In this document: piece by piece, positions 21,028 through 34,700 of the stretch
Position numbering within the stretch: position 1 is the first letter of the stretch
How the letters are laid out: every line of letters starts with the position of its first letter
The notes under the pieces: generated by a model
The model's input: the letters and a program-made list of their open reading frames with translations, nothing else
Told to the model about the DNA's origin: nothing
Databases searched by the model: none
Made by a program: the position numbers and the translations under genes
NCBI GenBank assembly: GCA_932294295.1
Contig: OW028579.1
Coordinates: forward strand, 1,505,085 to 1,569,084
DNA from: Alitta virens
Lineage: Eukaryota > Annelida > Polychaeta > Phyllodocida > Nereididae
DNA length: 64,000 bases
Direction of reading: 5' to 3'

Positions 21028-22800
21028 ACACAACTACCACATGTTATTTGGCTGATGATGCTAACAATTAAATTTTTCTGATCAATTATTATAGTGTGCT
21101 ATCAAATCATCTGATTATCGATTTCAAAATCGATTGCATTTAATCAAATTTGACAGATTTACGGTGATTATGAAAATGTGTACACCTATTTTCTAATGTA
21201 AGAAATTCAAATAAAGACGAAACCTAACAAAAACGCACATGAAATTCAACAGGTTAATACGTGCAAATAATAAATTGTGATAATGAAATACTTATTGTAT
21301 ACACCAATAATACAATGAAATAATAATTTGTTTTCACTAATAACACAAAGATGAGTTTACCCTAATACATACAGGCACCTTGAATTTTTCATTTTTTACG
21401 GTAGATTTAAAATTTCTGGATAGTGCCCCCCCCCCCCCTCAAAACTCACGGCCTACCAGCAATGAGTTCTGGCAGCGAAACTCAGGGGCAAGCAGTACAC
21501 GTACACACTGACTTGACTAAGCAGTGTTTATACTCCTGCAGTGTGCAACACTTGGCTGGCATCACAACACATCAAGATGACTCCAAGACTTTTGTTAACA
21601 AGATAACGCTTTAAAATCAACTTTAAAATGGACAACAATGACATGTAAAGCACATCTGAGTACACTTAATGCAATATGGATTAATTTCAAAGATGAAACT
21701 AATATATCAACCGTTGCAACATCTTACATAAGATGCACAACTTAGCAACGCTTCTGTCAACAATTCTGGCAGTTGCCATAGCAACTAGAAATCAGTTGGA
21801 GCATCTCCAGTATGTGGGGTAAGTCAAGGGGCTCTTGCGTGACCCATTGTTTTGTTTAGATCAGGTTTCTAAACAATTGGTTAACAGACAAGAGTGTACT
21901 CTCGCTACAAAGTAGTGATACTAGTCTAGGCAGTTAAAATAAATGAGTAAACCTACATAAATAGGAATATTACAAATTTCAGTAATAAATTATGTCATAT
22001 AACTGTGATTATGACCAGTTAAATCAATCTTTGTCTCTTAAACTAATTAAAGCGAAATGAGATAGTGAAATCACAGTCAACATCCAGGGGACACAGATCA
22101 GCACTGTTGTTATATGGTGTATATCAGAAACATACCTTAGCTACCTACCTGCAATGTGAGTTACTATTTCATCGAACAGTTATTTTACATCAATGTCAGT
22201 CTTTGTCAAAATTTTAATCAAATAATTTCATTCAATCTAATTGAGGAAATTATTAAGCAATATAGTTATGATTTCACATTCAACATCCAACAAATGGCAC
22301 GCGCAACCTTAATCAATATCAGCTGACGTTATGTAATTTCACAACCCCTCTCTTATATAATAATATCTTCATATTTCATACTTTCATTTTTGTGGCGTTA
22401 TAATTAGCTCTTTACAATCCACTTTAATCCAACAACCGAAAATTGCAGTGATAACTGTAAATATTGGCGTTAATGGTTACACTAATATCATTGTGCATGG
22501 CATATATTTAAGACTTCGGAAAATACAATGTACATTATTAATAATTCATTGGGTATATCCCACCAGACAGGTTCATAGACATTCATTGACCTTCGTGCTG
22601 TGCAAAGAGCCAATTGAGGTTTCTCTTGTGTGCACAGTATTGTATCCAGCACAGCAATGTTTACATTGAATGAATAAATCATCCACTCATGTACACATTC
22701 TAAGACAGCGTGTTAATTGAATAGATAATTAAGGTTGATATATCCCACCATATCTACGTGGCATCCTCTACATATTTTTGTATTATTTTTAACTTACAAT
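21028..22800. other. No recognisable gene
   Basis: Contains a poly-C tract at 21426-21438 and short random frames only. Confidence 0.45.
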
Positions 22801-22804
22801 ATAC

Positions 22805-23130
22805 CTATACTAATCCACCTTAAGACTACCCTCACTATTGAGACCATCTCACTATAAAGTCCAATTCAGAATCAATTGCATTTTTTTTTTTTAATATAAT
22901 TATCATGTTCTCTCACTTATACGGCCAGACTGTTTTGCACCAAAGGTGGTAGTAACGAAATTTACTGTTCTTAATGGTGAGGTAGTCCTTATATGGGTCA
23001 AATGAATGGTCTTATATGGTTGGGTGGTCTAATTTAAGGTGGTCTTTAATAGTAAGCAGAACGCAACAGTGAAGTGGTCTTTACACACAGGTGGTCTTAA
23101 TTGTAAGGTGGTCCTAAATCGGAAGTGTAG
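22805..23130. repeat. R4 repeat cluster (AAGACCACCT/AGGTGGTCTT)
   Basis: Starts with CCACCTTAAGACTACC and ends in repeated AGGTGGTCTTAA phrases, so the two ends are inverted. Related short pieces occur at 25228-25310, 31465-31525 and 52739-52880. Probably a decayed transposon family. Confidence 0.6.
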
Positions 23131-23593
23131 TGAATTTTTCATTGCAGAATAATCATTTAATAATTTCACAGCAACTTCTATTGTATAACCAAAATATATT
23201 TCTAATCACATAAAAATTGTCGAAATATCATTCTGTACAGTTATGGGTATCAATGACAATTATTTTGCACATAAATATAGTAATTAATATTAAATGCATT
23301 TCTGCAATATCTAGCATGAAACGTGAGACCACTTTGAGCTCATTTTATACTCAGTTCATGTATAAGTGCTATAATAGGTCATTTGTGGACACTGTCCACT
23401 TAATGGTCAAGTTGCTCATGCAGGAAATACACTGCCCCAAGAAGTTACCTACACAACCAACAGAGTGTTACTGAAATCTCTAAAAAATTAGTTTATCTAA
23501 GCTAAAACCACATAATTATGTCATTTTATGTTTTAATGGTTAAGTGGTCTAACAAACTGTTCCATAATTGCTATCAAAATAACAACATGATTT
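23131..23593. other. No recognisable feature
   Basis: AT-rich sequence; the 85-codon frame at 23217-23474 matches nothing known to me. Confidence 0.4.
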
Positions 23594-23825
23594 CAAGAAG
23601 AATTTTAGTGATTGATTGATTGATTGATTGATGTGGAAAGTGCAGCCCTCTAAGGCAAGTTCTTGCCGCTAACGGGGGTTGATTGATGAGAGAGAGGATA
23701 AGTCCACCTATGTTACACATTTACCCCATAGGTGGGGTATTTTACTTGCCTCAGCATAGACACCAAGTACAAGGGACCGCCAATTTAACGTCTCATCCGA
23801 ACTACATCCAGCTGGGATGCTTCTC

Positions 23826-23867
<42 letters not shown>

Positions 23868-23912
23868 CATTCATTCATTCATTCATTCATTCATTCATTC
23901 ATTCATTCATTC
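23594..23912 (-). mobile_element. SINE-2 copy framed by GATT and CATT microsatellites
   Basis: Minus-strand match to SINE-2: GCAGCCCTCTAAGGCAAG and TGCCTCAGCATAGACACC are complements of its 3' body. The tail is (CAAT)n on the minus strand (23601-23632); GATT and CATT repeats run from 23828 to 23912. Confidence 0.8.
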
Positions 23913-24649
23913 ATATTCATAAACTGGGCAATATTATATGTATTGTATGCATTGGTCTCAATGCAACTTATTTCAAGCTTAATCTTAATGATGAAAAATG
24001 AGGCTCGGAGTCCACACTCACTTCTCTCCATACCAAAGACACATGTGCAGTACAAATTAATGGCCTACCTTTGGGGTAAACCTTTATTCTGAAAGTATAC
24101 ACCATCTTAATTAAGAACAAGTGTATGGCGAACATGCATATGTCTTCAACCAGCTGTGTTTGTAAACACTGGATCATTAAATTGACCTAATGAACTCATC
24201 AGTGGTCAGAGGAGTGGTCAGAGGAAGTTGTTAACAAATGTGTTTCTGTTTTGAAAACAACACAAAGTACATCTGCATGTTATAAATAATTCAAAGTACA
24301 TTTATCATCTTATTGCTGTGTGCTGACAACGGGCTGTGGTAGCAACAAGAATATATAATTAGTCGAAGCTGAAGTATACATAAACTTGAATTATACATTA
24401 TATAAATTACTTACATTTTTCATGACTGTAATAGACAGACAAACAGACAGACAAATAGCTTTTATTACATTTATACAAATTATACAATTTTAGGTGGGAT
24501 GAAATGAGATGAGATGATACATAGATATATATAAATAGAATAAATAAACATTATATGAATAAGGAGACTCCCCAAAGACAAAAATGTGTCTCAGTTTATT
24601 AGGGAGAACACAATGAAATTACCAAGTTGACTGTGAGATTGATCACACT
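23913..24649. other. No recognisable gene
   Basis: AGACAGACAAACAGACAGAC at 24434 followed by a TTTTATTACATTTATACAAA tract resembles another antisense retroelement tail. Confidence 0.4.
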
Positions 24650-24664
24650 ACCTTAAACTAAGTA

Positions 24665-24851
24665 GGGTGGGGGCCTAGCTCAGAGGTAGGGCTCTGGGCT
24701 TCCAGCCTGCTGGGTCCCGGGTTCGATTCCCGGTCGAGCCTAAGTTGGATGGCTGTTTCATCCTTCGTCTCATTGCCATGGCCTCTGCCTGTCCTAATTA
24801 GCCCAACTGGTGCAGAAATACAGGACGTAAAGCCCTAATCACCCACCCACC
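24665..24851 (+). mobile_element. SINE-1 copy
   Basis: Full-length; target-site duplication ACCTTAAACTAAGTA at 24650-24664 and 24852-24866, perfect over 15 bases, so a young insertion. Confidence 0.95.
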
Positions 24852-24866
24852 ACCTTAAACTAAGTA

Positions 24867-26459
24867 ATATACACAATACAAAATAGATTTATATTCACAA
24901 TGTTAGTTTTTCCGATAAGCTCAGTATAACTTGCTAGTCACTAATAATGGCTATTGGGGTGGTCGATCATTTTACATACAGACATAAAATAAAAATATAT
25001 TAACGTTAGGGTTTAATAAAAGAAACACAACAGTGTTGGTACGTTGATCCTGTATCAGAAACCCACGTTAGAAATTGCTCAACGTCCTATCTTATTCTCC
25101 TTGTGTAAATACAATTATTCTGGTTAGTCCACCATAACATTCTATTGCATATTTCTTGCAACTGCATCTCAGTGCAAGGCAAAAACATGATTGATGTTAC
25201 TATGCTGGGTACAACGACCCAGACTTAACATAGTACAGTAGAACTCCACTTTAAGACTACCTCATTATCTAAGACCACAACAGCATTATAAGACTGTCAT
25301 TTTCAGTGGCATTCTAGCCGTGTCGTCATAAACTAAAGCTATGTATACATTTAAGTTGTGAAGGTTCAACCAAGTTTAGGTTATATATATGTACACAGTT
25401 CAGTGAGTTCTTTTTGTTTCCTTTTTTTTTTCAAGCTTTAAATTCTGCATTTGGAAAAAGAATCAAGTAAAGGGAAAACACCCTAACTCATTATTCACAA
25501 AAAGGGTGACCCATTTCACAATCTAAATTTATTAGTCACTTATTGTTTTTCATAATACAGCATTTTTAACTGACAATAGACAATACTGCACTGCTGGCAG
25601 AAGTGTGTTGTTACAAATAAAAAAACAATTTAGTGAGCATTTTAGTCAAAAGCTTGTTAAAAATGTCTAAAAACCTAGCAAAAATGTCAAAAAAGGTATG
25701 AAAGACCCTCCACTCCAAAACAATTATCATAAAACCAGTGCACAATGGCATGTTGACAGTCTCTATATTGATCATTCACAGAAATATAATCTAAAATATA
25801 TAATGCCACTTGATTCAGATAAGGTTTATTCTTTCAAAGCTCTCAAATGCAAAGAACATTAAAGTGAATAAAATAACATACATTTACAAGGGAATGGATG
25901 ACCCCCTCAAAGGCTGAATGCCAAAGCAGAACTTTCAGAGCATGTTCTGAGTTTTTAAAGATTCATTACATTTTCTGAGGGTGGTGTATACCAATGTCAA
26001 CAGTATGCAATGTCATTGCTTGTGTACAAGAGGTGTTTGTGAATATGTGGGGTCACAGAAAAAAGGTCATTTAAGGTGACCTTGCCTAGAGCAGTAAGAC
26101 AATTCCTGTGACCTTACAAGGTCAGGTGACTCAAGTGTGTCGTTTTGAGTAACTAAAGAGCTAAAGAACTTTTTAATTACAAGTTATGGTTTAAATGGGA
26201 GAGAAAAGGTATGCTTATTTTAAGTTTACTTTTTATTTTATTTCTAAAGTAATTATGCATGGGCGAGGGTGAAAGAGCCAAAATAGATGGTGTAGCTAAT
26301 TACGAGCAAATATGCAGACGAGTCTGTTTATTATGTATAGATTCAGCACCAATTAAAAAACAGTTTTTACTAATATTGTATTGCTGATTGAATATATTCA
26401 ATATAAATAAATAAATAAAAGTATACATACATTGTATGTGCATCTATGAAAGTATGCTA
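24867..26459. other. No secure gene; possible signal exon inside
   Basis: An R4 piece lies at 25228-25310. At 26211-26248 a short frame MLILSLLFILFLK ends in a phase that would join the carboxypeptidase prodomain exon at 28649, but AT-rich DNA yields such runs by chance, so I do not call it. Confidence 0.35.
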
Positions 26460-26514
26460 TATATCTATCTGTCTATCTATCTCTCTGTCTGTCTGTCTGT
26501 CTATCTATCTGTCT
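26460..26514. repeat. (CTAT/CTGT)n microsatellite
   Basis: Short compound tetranucleotide tract abutting a SINE-2 copy. Confidence 0.9.
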
Positions 26515-26715
26515 ATAGCCTGGGTGGCCTATAATGGATAAAGCCAGGCTTCATGAGTTACATCACAGCTGTATGTTGTTGGGATGAAATGTTAAGACCC
26601 AGCAGATGGGGTTAATGTCAAACATGGCGTGGACTCCCATCTCCCCAAACTCATCAATTAACCCTTGTTAGTGGCAATTACATGGGGGTCTACTATTATC
26701 CTATCTACCACAAAG
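26515..26715 (+). mobile_element. SINE-2 copy, diverged
   Basis: GCTGTATGTTGTTGGGATGA, GTGGACTCCCATCTCCCC and CTCATCAATTAACCC follow the order of the 31065-31345 copy. The tRNA-like head is decayed (GTGGCCTATAATGGATAAAG). Confidence 0.7.
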
Positions 26716-26908
26716 CCAAACAGCTATCCATAGCATCTGTCCACTAGAAGCTGTAGCTAATTATTCCACAATATTAAATAATCTATTTCCTGGTAATTTT
26801 TGATGCCACATAATGACTGATATTTAATTGATAGGCATTTATAAAAGATATACAAGGTAGGCCAGTAGTTATGCTAATGTGGTACTTCAGAATGATGAGC
26901 CAACCCAC

Positions 26909-27082
26909 TGGCAGATAACATTCCAAATCGGGCCAGCATCGTTTCTATATCGGCCGCCGTCATTACAACATCGTTTTGACATCACCAACATTGTGCCAAC
27001 ATTGTGCCAACATTGTGCCAACATTGTGCCAACATTGTGCCAACTTTGTGCCAACTTTGAAACGATTTGGAATGCTATCTGG
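26909..27082 (+). mobile_element. Single P1 element with an internal 11-bp expansion
   Basis: Starts GCAGATAACATTCCAAATCG and ends CGATTTGGAATGCTATCTGG. Between them GCCAACATTGT repeats about seven times (26985-27059). An overlapping 93-codon frame is a by-product. Confidence 0.88.
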
Positions 27083-27216
27083 GAAATACATGGCTCAGAC
27101 ATACATGTAGATCTACGGCTTGATTGGTTTGATTGGCTTTATTCGATTTGCTTAAGGTAGTTCTTCCTGGCTATATATTTCCAAAATTAAACTTTCTTTT
27201 TACTGAAGAAAAACAA

Positions 27217-27407
27217 GGGCGGGGGCCTAGCTCAGAGGTAGCACTCTGGGCTTCCAACCGCTGGGTCCCGGGTTCGATTCCCGGTCAAGCCTAAGTTGGA
27301 TGGCTGTTTCATCCTTCGTCTCATTGCCATGGTCTCTGCCTGTCCTAATTAGCCCAACTGGTGCAGAAATACAGGACGTAAAGCCCCAATCACACACACA
27401 CACACAC
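27217..27407 (+). mobile_element. SINE-1 copy, CA-tail subtype
   Basis: Target-site duplication ACTGAAGAAAAACAA at 27202-27216 and 27408-27422, perfect over 15 bases. Confidence 0.95.
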
Positions 27408-27422
27408 ACTGAAGAAAAACAA

Positions 27423-27885
27423 ATTCCATCAATCAGCTGGTCTTGAAGGAAATGCTCAACTTCCAAGCTATTTCCACAAATCATTTCCTGTACTAGAAGT
27501 AGCTTTCAGTCAGTTTTGTTTATTGAAGGTAGTCCATGAGCAACTCACTGTTGCTAGGCCTCTGGTCTTAAATATTGATCCCCAAACAACAGCAAATCAA
27601 TCAATTTACAGGAATAATGCATTTTTGCCTGCTGAGACACTCTTGTTATGTTTAAGTGCAGCTTAATTGTTTTTCCAAGTAAATCGGTTTAAAAGTGGAA
27701 AAGGTAATTTTAAGGAATATGGATCAGGTAAATTGTGTTTTTTTTTAATTGATTAAATTGGTTTAATGAGAATGAATAAATCAAATAAGCGCAGGAAATC
27801 CATCTCACTAACACCCTGAGTTATAAAGACTGACGTTGAAATAAAGAATAGGATACACTGAATGTATTTTAATTAAATGTGGTGA
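27423..27885. other. No recognisable feature
   Basis: AT-rich spacer with no supported coding or repeat signal. Confidence 0.4.
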
Positions 27886-28061
27886 CCATTGCGGATTTAA
27901 GGGGGGGGGGGGGGCGTTTAGAGGGTTTAAACCTCGCCCCCTTGGCCTAGTACATTTTACTTAAAAATTGCAAAAATAATTTAGCGCTCCCAGCAATACA
28001 TTTAAATTTTTCAATCCCCCCCCCCACACCCAGTTAAAAAGTTTCTGGATCCACCCCTGGT
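27886..28061. mobile_element. Likely hAT-type MITE with G/C-tract ends
   Basis: Left part GCGGATTTAAGGGGG and right part CTGGATCCACCCCTGG are imperfect inverted ends of the kind at 57100-57322; homopolymer G and C tracts sit just inside. Decayed. Confidence 0.5.
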
Positions 28062-28648
28062 GAAAAAATAAAAATATAAAATGTTGTTTGAAATAATATA
28101 CTTACGGCAAAGAACCATTCTGACCACTGACCTTAAATATAGTTTACAAAAACAGAATTACAAACCAATGTTCAGAGTGTAACTATCAGTAGTACCCAGA
28201 TAACACGATATATCGGCTAGCCATCGATGCAGAATTTAATTGAAAATAATTTATTTGGCAATTAAACAAGAATACAGCATGATATTTTGTTATTTTTTTG
28301 GCATGATAAATATAAAATTATTACATATTCTATTAGTGTTAAATTTGCCAGGAGACCCCAAAGAACCTCAGTGGGTTGTGTTAGGGGCCACCTTAAATTG
28401 ATGCAATATTAATATTATAATACTAGAAAAAAAAATAAAAATTTTAATAATAATAGTATAAGTTAGTAAAAAAAAAATAGAAAGGAGAGAGTAATAATAA
28501 TAATGAAAATAATAATGATAATAATATATGACAAACGATTCAGCAGTACAGGTGATATTTCTATTATAAGAAAAATAACAAGACAAATACACGTATTAAA
28601 ATTAAATTAATTTATATATTTTCTTTAATTTTTATAATTTATTTTCAG

Positions 28649-28733
28649 AGATACAGTTCTTAGGCTTCCAGTGGAGAACAGCACAAACTGGAACAACATC
28701 AAGGATCTAATCTCCAAGCACATCCCACTTGAT
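28649..28733 (+). CDS. Carboxypeptidase exon A (prodomain start)
   Basis: Acceptor TTTTCAG, donor GTGAGT. After one base completing a split codon it reads DTVLRLPVENSTNWNNIKDL and ends IPLD, matching the first strand and helix of an M14A prodomain. The preceding signal-peptide exon is not identified. Confidence 0.85.
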
Positions 28734-31700
28734 GTGAGTATTTAATGGATGTACATATATATACAAGACCTAGTTAGCATTCCAAATGGTTTCAACGTCG
28801 CTGAGATGTCGGCGATGTTAATACGATGTTGTAACGACAGTGGTCTATATAGAAACGATGCTGGGCAAATTTGGAATGCTCTCTGGGGACGTTACCCAGA
28901 TAGCATTCCAAATGGTTTCAACGTCGCTGAGATGTCGGCGATGTTAATACGATGTTGTAACGACAGTGGCCTATATAGAAACGATGCTGGGCCGATTTGG
29001 AATGCTGTCTGGGCATGTTACCCAGATAGCATTCCAAATGGTTTCAACGTCGCTGAGATGTCGGGGAAGTTAATACGATGTTGTAACGACAGTGGTCTAT
29101 ATAGAAACGATGCTGGGCCGATTTGGAATGCTGTCTGGGGACGTTACCCAGATAGCATTCCAAATGGTTTCAACGTGGCTGAGATGTCGGCGATGTTAAT
29201 ACGATGTTGTAACGAGAGTGGCCGATATAGAAACGATGCTGGACCGATTTTGAATGCTATCTGCGGTGTTGTCTGGTTTGAATTGAAAACATAATTTAGG
29301 CCAATAAGAAGTACCCAGACAGCATTCCAAATCTTTTCAACATTGGCGCGATGTTGGCGATGTTAATACGATGTTGTAATGACAGTGACCTATATAGAAA
29401 CGATGCTGGACCGATTTGGAATGCTGTCTGGGGATGCTACCCAGATAGCATTCCAAATGGTTTCAACGTCGCTGAGATGTCGGTGATGTTAAGACGATGT
29501 TGTAACGACAGTGGCCTATATAGAAACGATGCTGGACCGATTTGGAATGCTGTCTGGGGACACTACCCAGATAGCATTCCAAATGGTTTCAACGTCGCTG
29601 AGATGTCGGCGATGTTAATACGATGTTGTAACGACAGTGGCCTATATAGAAACGATGCTGGACCGATTAGGAATGCTATCTGAGGTGTTGTCTGGTTTGA
29701 ATTGAAAACATAATTTAGGCCAATAAGAAGTACCCAGACAGCATTCCAAATCGTTTCAACATTGGCGCGATGTTGGCGATGTTAATATGATGTTGTAATG
29801 ACAGTGACCTATATAGAAACGATGCTGGACCGATTTGGAATGCTGTCTGGGTACAAGGCAGCAAATATATCAACAAGTCACTAAAGTACTCCAGTTGGCT
29901 TAGTATGACAAACATTTTTAAAATGAATATCATTTTATTGCAGAAATTAGATATTTGGAAGGAACCTAACCATTTAACAAATCATGCTGATGTTTACATC
30001 CAAAAACGCTTCCAATATGACGTCACAAAGGAATTACACAACAATCGCATTTCTTATAAGGTTCTTATAGAAGATGTCAGCAAGTAAGTGTTTATATTAT
30101 GCAATATGCATATATAAGGCTATTAACTTACACTAATTTGTGCGATTTCCAGTGGTATGTAAATGATCATTAAATTCTTTGTTTATATATTGACAGGTTG
30201 ATCAAAAGAGAAAATTACCTGAAAAGACGAAGAAAAAGATCGAATCACAAAACTATTGTTGGAAAATATGTCAAATATGATGAGGTAATTATAATAAGTA
30301 TTCATTATATATATAATACCATCCCCAGATAACATGCCATGTTGGGTTGATGTCATTGGAACATTGGCCAATATTGTTCCAATGTTAGCCTATGTTGACG
30401 GACGCTGGCCTAACGTCGAATCGCCATGACATTTTATTTAAAACTCTCCCCTAAAACTTCCCTAATAAGACAACCTTGCCACTAAGAGCATAATTTGAAC
30501 CAAATTGAATTTTTTCATTATAGGGCAGGGGCCTAGCTCAGAGGTAGCGCTCTGGGCTTCCAACCGCTGGGTCCCGGGTTCGATTCCCGGTCTAGCCTAA
30601 TTTGGATGGCTGTTTTATCTTTCATCTCATTGCCATGGTCTCTGCCTGTCCTAATTAGCCCATCAGGTGCAGAAATACAGGACGTAAAGCCCTAATCACA
30701 CACACACATACAGTAATACACAATTCTTTCATTATATTTTTCCTCACTATTAAGAGCATAGAACCATATCATTCTTAACAAGCCTGGATCAAACTCAGGA
30801 AATACTTCCATCACAATTTTAAAAACTGGAATAGAAATTTTATATTTTGCAGTTCACTAATATAGCAAGCATCTAAATACTCAGAATTGCAGGCCTACCA
30901 ATGGTTTTAAATTCAGATATATTTGAAACCAAATATCATAGTCATTGGAGCAGAACCTGAAGTTGAAACTCGTACCTTGCCCTGTAATTCATAAGTGAAA
31001 GTCAAACACTGTGAAGTGGGAGGATAATTTACTATAAGATGTTAGAGTGTTAGTTCTTCTATGCTATGCAGCTGGATGGTCTAGTGGTTAAGATGCTCGC
31101 CTGCTCCTCTGAAGGACCCGGGTTCAATCCCAGGCCAGGGCAACCTTTCATGAGCATCATCCCAGCAGCTGGATGTTGTTCAGATGAGACGTTAAATTGG
31201 TGGCCCCTTGTACTTGGTTTCTATGCCGAGGCAAGTAAAATATCCCACCCATGGGGTACATGTGTATCATGGGTGGACTCCTCTCTCTCACCTCATCAAT
31301 CAACCCTCAATTGCAGCAATAACCTGCTTTAGAGGGCTGCAATTTCCATATCTATCTATCCATTCATTGTTAGTTAGTTACATATATATCATTATTATTA
31401 TTAGTTAATTACATGTATATCATTGTTGTTTTTAGTTAGTTACATGTATATCATTATTAGCATAAGTTAATGTGTGGTCTTAATGGTAAGGTGGTCTTAA
31501 TAGTGAAGTGGTCTTAAAGCAGGATTCCGCTTTTGTTGGTCGATCCCTATATGTGTGCTTTTTTTTCTTTTTTTTTTACTGTGTTCCATGGAAACGTGTC
31601 TTCCCTGTTTAAGTGTTTTGTTACAATGAGCTATTCTCTTTTGAAATTCTTTCTATCTTTTTTCCTTTCATTTTCTTTTTCACCATTGTCCTGAGGGATC

Positions 31701-34700
31701 AATTCCAAGAATACATTTTACAGCAAAAAAAATGTCTTTGAATACACCCGAAACATTAAATTCTGTCTCTACTCTGATCGCCCTTTTTGTAAGATATACA
31801 GAATAAATTCACAACAACGAGGTAGCCCAACTTAGTCTGTTCAACCCCCCTAACTCATGCCCACTGTCCCAAAACGAGTGGCATGCCCTTCACCCCTTTG
31901 ATATCTTGAAATTGTATCACCCTAAATCCATGTAATAAAATATTTGTCAAGATTCTTATCTCGCCTCATCACTCATTTCTTTGATTCTAAGTAATTCTTA
32001 AAACTAAGACTTTTTATTTATCTAATTTCAGATTATAGAATGGCTGGAGCACATGAGGTCCCTGTACTCACCGTACATTGAAAATATAACGCTGGGACAA
32101 ACTTATGAAAATAGAGATATCATCGTTTATAAGGTTGGTATATTTAGCTTAAAACAATCCTTAACTATACATAATTCATAAGACAGAACCTTACCTTACG
32201 TAAGAACACATTGCTATGATGACCACCTCTTTGTACTGTTAACTTCAAGTTTTTCCTGCCATTCCAATATTTTTGTCTTCTTGTCATCATTGTTCATATT
32301 TGTCATGGTCTCAGAGAGACTACAGGAATTGCCATGGAAACTATCAATATTGAATTGAATTGAATTTATTTCGTAGGTGCGAGATACAGACATATCAAAA
32401 AATATTTACAAATAAATCAGTTATCTGTCTCCAAAAGGCAACCTAAATAACAAAACCTAGAGGAATAGACCTAAAAGCAAAGCTTGTAAGTGGAGTGCAC
32501 CATTAAGTAAAGAAAATACAAGTACAAGGGAGATAAGAATCAGGGGGGAAAGAAGAGCAAACAAATTAAATTAAATAAAAGAGGGAGAAAAAACAAAGAA
32601 AAAAGGGAAAACTAAAGGACTAGAATTAGATACAAAACAGCAGAGAAAAATACAAATGTTAGTAGTTTCTGTTGTTTAAACTTATAAAGTGTTAATCATT
32701 TGACAGTAGGGGTATCACTTACTGCAAACATGTATACTCATTTATTATTCTCCATACTTTTAATAAATATGTACGACCAAAATCATAGAGATATAATTTT
32801 GAATCATATACTGTGGTAACATAACCCATTGACAAATGATTAAGAAGTACAACATGCTTAAAAAAAAAAATATAACAGACTACCCATCCTGAAATGAATA
32901 TAAAACACAACAGCACATTCATATATAACAGAAAAGTGGTTTAACTGCAAACAATCTAAATTTTTAGTCTTTCAAAGTGCTTTTGGGTGGGGCCTAACTC
33001 AGTGGTAGCGGGCTGGGCTTCCAACCACTGGGTCCCGGGTTCAATTCCCGGTCGAGCCTATGTTGGATGGCTGTTTCATCCTTCGTCTCATTGCCATGGT
33101 CTCTGCCTGTCCTAATTAGCCCATCAGGTGCAGAAATATTGGACGTGAAGCTCTAATCCACCAACACCACCACTTTCAAAGTGCTTCTGCCACGTCATAT
33201 AAGTCATTATTGTTAGTAGGTTTAGGCAGCTAAAGTCCATTAAATATCTCCAGGCAAGCTCGATTGTTCATAAAACATAGTAATCAACATTTTAGGATAA
33301 TCCCTGTGTTGGTCAAAACTCTCGCCTGGTTGAGCAAATTGAATAGCTTTTGGACAGTTGTTTCACAAAACAAAGCAATGATCTACGTCCCATGAGCACT
33401 TATTTTCGGTGCTTGCCCAACTCACTGTGTATCCTTTAAAATGCTAAAAGGCTCAGAAAAGCTAGATAAACCTCTAAATTTTCTATTTCTCACATTTCCT
33501 AATCTTTGTGCTGCTTCCGCCTATTGCAAAATCAATTAAGCCCTATTGACTTCTACAAAAACGATAACAGTTGCTTCCTTGTTGAATAACAAAAATCAGG
33601 TCATCCTAAATGGAATTCTGAGGTCGAACAACTGGAGGCCTGTAAGAACATCCCTAATTGCTGGAATTATCGATCTACCCTCAGTTACTCTGAAACAAAA
33701 CCCCATAGGGGTTCTATAATTGCTGTTTTAAAGATTCTAGAACGTTTTCTGGTTCATTCAAAAACAACAATGCCTTTGTCTCATTGGTCATAAAATGCTT
33801 GCAACACATAGGGGTTCAAACGAGTCAATAATTCACCTGAATGACTGTCTACCTGCGGGTTGGCATATTCATGAGTGGGATTATTCAGTGCTTTAACCTG
33901 CTCTGTTATATAAAAATATTAAATTAAAGGAAAGAGGAAAATGCAATAACTTATTCATTGTGCCAGTAGTTAATTTCTGACTGACTGACTGACTGACTGT
34001 CTGACTGTCTGACTGACTGACTGACTGTCTGTCGTACTGACTGACTGACTGCCTGACTGCTTGCCTGATTGACATTCTTATCTATTGATTCACGAACTAA
34101 TTTAGTCTTATTGACCAGCATTTTATTTGACTGAAGTTTTAGCTAGATAGTGACTGATTGACTGACCGACTAACTGACTCATTGACTCATTGACTCACTG
34201 ACTCACCGACTCACTGACACACTGACTCACTGATTTACTGACTCCGACACGCTGACTCACTGACTCATTGACTCGCTGACTCTCTGACTCACCAACTCAC
34301 TGACACACTGACTCACTGATTCTCTGACACACTGACTCACTGATTCACTCACGCTGACTCACTGACTCATTGACTCACTGACTCACCAACTCATTGACAC
34401 ACTGACTCACTGATTCACTGACACACTGACTCACTGACTCACCAACACACTGACACACTGACTCACTGATTCACTGACTCACTGACTCGCCGACTCACCA
34501 CCTCACTGACTCACCACCTCACTGACTCACCACCTCACTGACTCACCGACTCACTGACTCACCGACTCACAGACTCACTGACTCACTGACTAACTGAAGG
34601 TGATAACAATATGCAACTGTCTTAAAGCCTCTAAGGTCCAGTCTAAGATTATTACCAATGAGTCACAGTTGTCTTAGAGACGACACTTCATTTTTGCAAG

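Noticed and set aside
20512..21033. 173- and 97-codon frames of Tyr, Leu, Ser, Ile and Gln repeats
   Set aside because: Translation of the GATA/GACA/GATT microsatellite.
24665..24740. tRNA genes at each SINE-1 head
   Set aside because: A and B boxes are present, but acceptor arms do not pair properly, each head is joined to the same SINE body and tail, and target duplications bracket the whole.
28749..29683. Open frames of 181 and 110 codons with a 42-residue repeat
   Set aside because: They run through the P1 array; a 126-base period stays open if one unit lacks stops. The 125-base array of the same element has no such frame.
31066..31332. 88-codon frame
   Set aside because: Lies fully within the SINE-2 copy.
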